A stretch of 64,000 nt of DNA from Chitinophaga oryziterrae (GTDB lineage: Bacteria; Bacteroidota; Bacteroidia; Chitinophagales; Chitinophagaceae). Location of the stretch: NCBI RefSeq assembly GCF_009758125.1, contig NZ_WRXO01000002.1:1080553-1144552 (forward strand), written 5' to 3'. Within the stretch, counting starts at the first letter, position 1. Each line of letters opens with the position of its first letter. The notes under the pieces are model-generated. The model was not told the origin of the DNA, did not search any database, and was given only the letters and a program-made list of their open reading frames with translations. Both the position numbers and the translations under genes were made by a program. Positions 60,791 through 64,000 of the stretch are shown piece after piece.

Positions 60791-62114
60791 TTCTTTGGAA
60801 TATCGTTATGATGCAGGTGGTAACAGGATCTACGAAGCTTATACTCATAGTGGCGTAACTGATAAAACCTGGTATGTACGGGATGCGCAGGGTAATACAC
60901 TTGCTATTTACGGTAACAAAGACGGGGGCTCTACCCTGTACTGGAAGGAACAGGAATTGTATGGTTCCAGCCGTTTAGGTATCTGGACGCCCGATGTTGC
61001 GGTAGATACTGATATAAGTAGTATCTGGGATAATTTAGGTATTAAGCGTTATGAGCTAAGTAATCATTTGGGTAACGTACTGGCTACAATTAGTGACAAA
61101 CCTGTTCAGGAAGGTGATCATTACAAGGCAGAGTTACTCAGTGCACAGGATTACTATCCATTTGGTATGTTACAACCGGATAGACGTTATTCTCTTGGCA
61201 CTTATCGTTATGGGTTTAACGGGCAGGAGAAGTCTGACGAGATAAATGGAGATGGAAATAGTTATACAGCACAATTCTGGGAGTATGATTCAAGAATAGG
61301 AAGAAGATGGAATGTGGATCCTGTGCAACAAATTGACAAAAGTGATTACTCCGTATTCTATAATAATCCTATCTTAAATACTGATCCTAATGGAGCTTAT
61401 TCAAGATTAGGTGCAGCTTGGAGAGCTATAGTCTGGGGAGGATCTACTACATACTCAGAATCACGTCATTCCTACGGCGTTACTTATGCTGGTAAGCAGT
61501 GGGATGAAAATATGTATAATGTAGTTACTGCCTTCCATGGAAGCAGGCAATCATTTGGTACCGAAGTAAAAGATGAGTATTTAAATAATTTAGAATTCAA
61601 AGAATTCTGGCAACGTGAACTTGATTCAAAGCGTGTAAAAATCACTGATAGCAGAGTAATAGCGGCAGGTAGTTGGGCTATTTTGGCTCTCCCAGGAGGT
61701 AAGTTACTCGGCCCGGTAGATCAAGCAGTGTTGTATGCTGAAGGAGGAACAGGAGTTGCTGCTAGTGAAGCTAAAAGTGTAGTTGTTGAAAAAGTTGTTG
61801 AGAAGGTGCTTCTTTTTGGAAAAAATGCGAAAGGACATTTAATAAAACATGCTGATGTATTAGGGCTCGGAGGCCATACTCCTCAAGAACTTCAAAAGCT
61901 TGTACCTAAGCTTGAACAGTTAGCTTCTGATTTACTAAAAGCATCAGATCCTGCATTAACAAGGATTGGGGCGTGGAATGAAACTCCAAATGCATTATTC
62001 TATATAAGCGATGGAAAAATGATAGTTACAGAAGCGAATGGTACATTAATTACTTTGATTAATAAAACCTCAAATAATTGGTATCAACTTGCCAAACCAT
62101 TAGTAAAGCCTTAA
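60791..62114 (+). pseudogene. Displaced Rhs tail 2: 0.4 kb of core plus a third C-terminal tip
   Basis: Homology to the main rhs gene starts at about 60791 (matching 54375) with no start codon other than a TTG. After YRYGFNGQE the core switches to another subtype (YTAQFWEYDSRIGRRWNVDP, SVFYNNPILNTDPNGAYS). The tip of about 235 residues then ends with KGHLIKHADVLGLGGHTPQE, KASDPALTRIGAWNETPNAL and INKTSNNWYQLAKPLVKP. This last block, with spaced His, Arg, Thr and Trp, has the look of a compact catalytic toxin domain, perhaps of the BECR RNase type, but I cannot confirm a family. The frame is open to its stop. Confidence 0.8.
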
Positions 62115-62124
62115 TATAATTAAA

Positions 62125-62655
62125 ATGGATATTAGCACATTATTAAAAAAAGAAATAAGTAGAGTGTTTATTATTCTTTGGCCTCCTTTGGGGGAGGAAA
62201 AGAGAATAAATGTAGATATTTCAATTGGAATTACTTTAAGCGGATTTGAAGGATTATTTGTAATAACTACAGACAAGGGGGACAATTGGACTCCTATAGT
62301 TATTAAGCAAAAAATACCTGATAAATACTTTTCTTATGATATTTTTGAAAGTCGTGTTACCAAGTGGCAGACTTGTGAAATTGATGAAATTATTGACAAT
62401 GAATATTATGACTTTACTAATTCTGCAGAATTTAATGACATTGTAGGGCATAAGATATTAGATATTGAATGGATAATGATTAAGGGTAAAAGTCCATTCG
62501 GGTTAAAGTTATATTTCGATGTTGAATATTTAATCTCAACACCTATTTCAGATGGGAATACTATAGAAACAAAAAAATTTAATTGTCTAAATAACATAAC
62601 TACTTATCAACAGCTTGGTGAAATTGTTTTTGAAAGTGTACAAAAAATCATTTAA
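62125..62655 (+). CDS. Candidate immunity protein for displaced tip 2
   Basis: 176 residues, cytoplasmic in appearance, AT-rich, with alternating strands (NVDISIGITLSGFEGLFVIT, SPFGLKLYFDVEYLISTPIS). It starts 10 bases after the stop of the preceding tip and is the natural candidate for its immunity gene. No family is recognised. The frame is complete from ATG to TAA, so it may still be expressed, for instance to protect against kin that carry this tip in their main gene. Confidence 0.55.
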   Translation: MDISTLLKKEISRVFIILWPPLGEEKRINVDISIGITLSGFEGLFVITTDKGDNWTPIVIKQKIPDKYFSYDIFESRVTKWQTCEIDEIIDNEYYDFTNSAEFNDIVGHKILDIEWIMIKGKSPFGLKLYFDVEYLISTPISDGNTIETKKFNCLNNITTYQQLGEIVFESVQKII

Positions 62656-62789
62656 GATTATCTGAATTGTGTGCAAACTGATTTTTATTATAACGAAAAA
62701 TAAGGTAGGCAAAATGTACGACAAAGGTAAGTACCGAATATTCGCATACTTTTATAACTCAAGTTAACACGACTAGATATTGCACGACT

Positions 62790-62920
62790 TAACGTGTTAG
62801 CTACGATTAGTGACAAACCCATCCAGTAAGGCGATCATTATAGGGCAGAGTTACTCAGTGCACAGGATTACTATCCATTTGGTATGTTACAGCCAGATAG
62901 GAGTTATTCGCTTGGTAGTT
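62790..62920 (+). pseudogene. Displaced Rhs core scrap (third copy)
   Basis: About 130 bases match the Rhs core from GTGTTAGCTACGATTAGTG to TCGCTTGGTAGTT. An in-frame TAA has replaced the codon after the Gln of the PVQEGDH segment, so it is dead. It shows that at least one more tail was once attached here. Confidence 0.8.
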
Positions 62921-63262
62921 TGAGGTGTTTGATTTTCCCGGACAGTGTATTCTCTTAGTTAAGAAATAGATTTTACAAATATAGTAAACCCAATTACATT
63001 TATTGTCGATTCAAAGCAGAATCGGCTCTGCTGGGAAGCACCCGTGTAGGAATAGAATCGTCCGACAAATAGTCCGGTTGTCTACTCCGCATAAGTAGTA
63101 AGGAGCTCATGGAATAAATTAAGCCATGAACTTTTTTATTTCCTTTCAATAGACTATTTGGCGGATTGATGCCTATAAAATCCCGCCGGGGTCTGGGGGC
63201 GCGTAGCCCCCAGGACATGATGCTTATGGGCGTTAGCCCATGCCATTTTTGACTTTCTGATA
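62921..63262. other. Gap with hairpins between Rhs scrap and IS3 remnant
   Basis: No gene is supported. Three short hairpins are visible: AGCAGA-N6-TCTGCT (63015-63032), CTGGGGGC-N5-GCCCCCAG (63193-63213) and ATGGGC-N4-GCCCAT (63226-63241). The GC-rich pair lies right behind the transposase remnant, and may belong to the end of the element or to a terminator. Confidence 0.4.
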
Positions 63263-63900
63263 TCATGCTGCTGTCTGGTTTAACTCAAAATTATTAGGTG
63301 ATAAATAACCCAGGGAAGAATGTAATCTTTTCGGATTATAATACATTTCTATAAATTCAAAAATCTCGGTTCGGGAATCCTCAGCGTTATCAAATGCGCC
63401 GCCTTCCATCAATTCAGCCTTAAAGCGGCTAAAATAGGACTCCATATGCGCGTTGTCGTAAGGATTGTCTGCATCGCTCATACTCTGCGTTAGCCTACGT
63501 TTATCAATAAGCTTGCGAAACTTTTTACTCGCATACTGACCACCCCGATCAGAATGAATGACCATCTTCTCCTGGGGTTTACGATTAGCCAACGCTTTCT
63601 TAAAAGAGGTTATTACCAGTGATTCCTTCATGTGATCCTGTAAATCCATCCCACAATTTTGCGCGAATATAAATCCATCCATACAGACAAATAGCGGAAT
63701 GTTCCATCTGCCATAGGGATGTAAGTAATATCGCCTACCCATGTTGCATTCATACCGGATGGAAACCCCTGTTTCTTCAGCACATTAGGACTTATGGTGT
63801 AAGGATGCCTACTATCCGTTGTTTTAGGTACAAAAGACCTGGGCTGAATAGCTTTTAATCCATTCCGATCAAGGTGGATATTACGGTTAAAGCTTACCAC
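63263..63900 (-). mobile_element. IS3-family orfB (integrase) remnant with frameshift
   Basis: Two overlapping minus-strand frames join into one DDE integrase. The first has NGLKAIQPRSFVPKTTDSRH, GMNATWVGDITYIPMADGTF and RYLSVWMDLYSRKIVGW. After a one-base loss near 63645-63650 the frame continues DLQDHMKESLVITSFKKALA, KMVIHSDRGGQYASKKFRKL and DNPYDNAHMESYFSRFKAEL, ending RLHSSLGYLSPNNFEL. The catalytic Asp (GDITY), Asp (HSDRGG) and Glu (MESYFS) are all visible. The N-terminal part of OrfB is missing and the frame is broken, so the element is dead. It faces the opposite way to the orfA remnant at 57184. Confidence 0.85.
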
Positions 63901-64000
63901 TATTTCAGGTCATAGTGTACCACAATTAAAGACTTGTAGTAGCTGATGTAATTTAACTGTTTTTATTCTTCCGTAAGGATTCTCCTTTCAGCTCTATTTT
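63901..64000. other. Right edge, no gene supported
   Basis: On the minus strand a frame from the edge ends IELKGESLRKNKNS and a stop near 63953; it could be the tail of a gene that lies outside the window, but 15 codons are too few to say. Nothing else is visible. Confidence 0.25.

Noticed and set aside
62921..63262. Group II intron 3' end beyond the Rhs scrap
   Set aside because: The stretch has short hairpins, but no recognisable domain V and no reverse-transcriptase codons.
63000..63266. 88-residue minus-strand frame beside the IS3 remnant
   Set aside because: It spans three hairpins and overlaps the orfB stop; composition is not protein-like and no motif is seen.

Overview
The window looks like a chromosomal stretch of a Bacteroidota bacterium, most likely of the Chitinophaga type. 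The signs are PorP/SprF, OmpA and type B (CHU_C-like) sorting-domain proteins of the type IX secretion world, many Sec-exported outer-membrane proteins, promoters of the TAnnTTTG class, and few Shine-Dalgarno sequences. No tRNA, rRNA or CRISPR array was found by reading.

Layout. Bases 1-5135 (minus strand) carry a large TPR protein, an outer-membrane barrel and, behind a terminator and its own promoter, the start of an HU-CCDC81-like gene that leaves the left edge. Bases 5434-6803 hold a three-gene operon that reads as a toxin-antitoxin-chaperone (TAC) module with a SecB-like protein. Bases 7006-9986 carry a His-rich lipoprotein, an ECF sigma factor with a membrane-anchored partner, and a DoxX protein. 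Bases 10043-20962 contain a propeller sensor kinase, a convergent NarL-type regulator, and a divergent adhesin-PorP-OmpA operon. Two spaced palindromes lie between the regulator gene and that operon, with a TAnnTTTG box on each side, which suggests the regulator controls both directions. Bases 21196-31060 are mostly housekeeping: a thioesterase, CinA, a 2-oxoacid dehydrogenase E2, an RRM protein, DUF4230, a cupin, an AraC regulator and an S9 peptidase.

The most unusual part is 31880-63900. Nine tightly packed plus-strand genes (31880-56146) form one operon: a small secreted protein, an SGNH hydrolase sharing its N-terminal domain, a barrel-like protein, a Fn3-like protein, a lipoprotein, a 2463-residue Rhs-like protein with two PA14-like modules, a small anchored protein, a 2842-residue Rhs protein with a variable C-terminal tip, and a candidate immunity gene. 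Behind it lies a series of displaced Rhs tails without starts of their own. One has 2.1 kb of core plus a new tip and candidate immunity gene; one has 0.4 kb of core plus another tip and candidate immunity gene; the last is a 130-bp core scrap. Group II intron, XRE and IS3 debris lies between and beside them. I infer a cell-surface or exported polymorphic-toxin system with a store of old C-terminal cassettes. The neighbouring exported genes are candidates for its export or display machinery.
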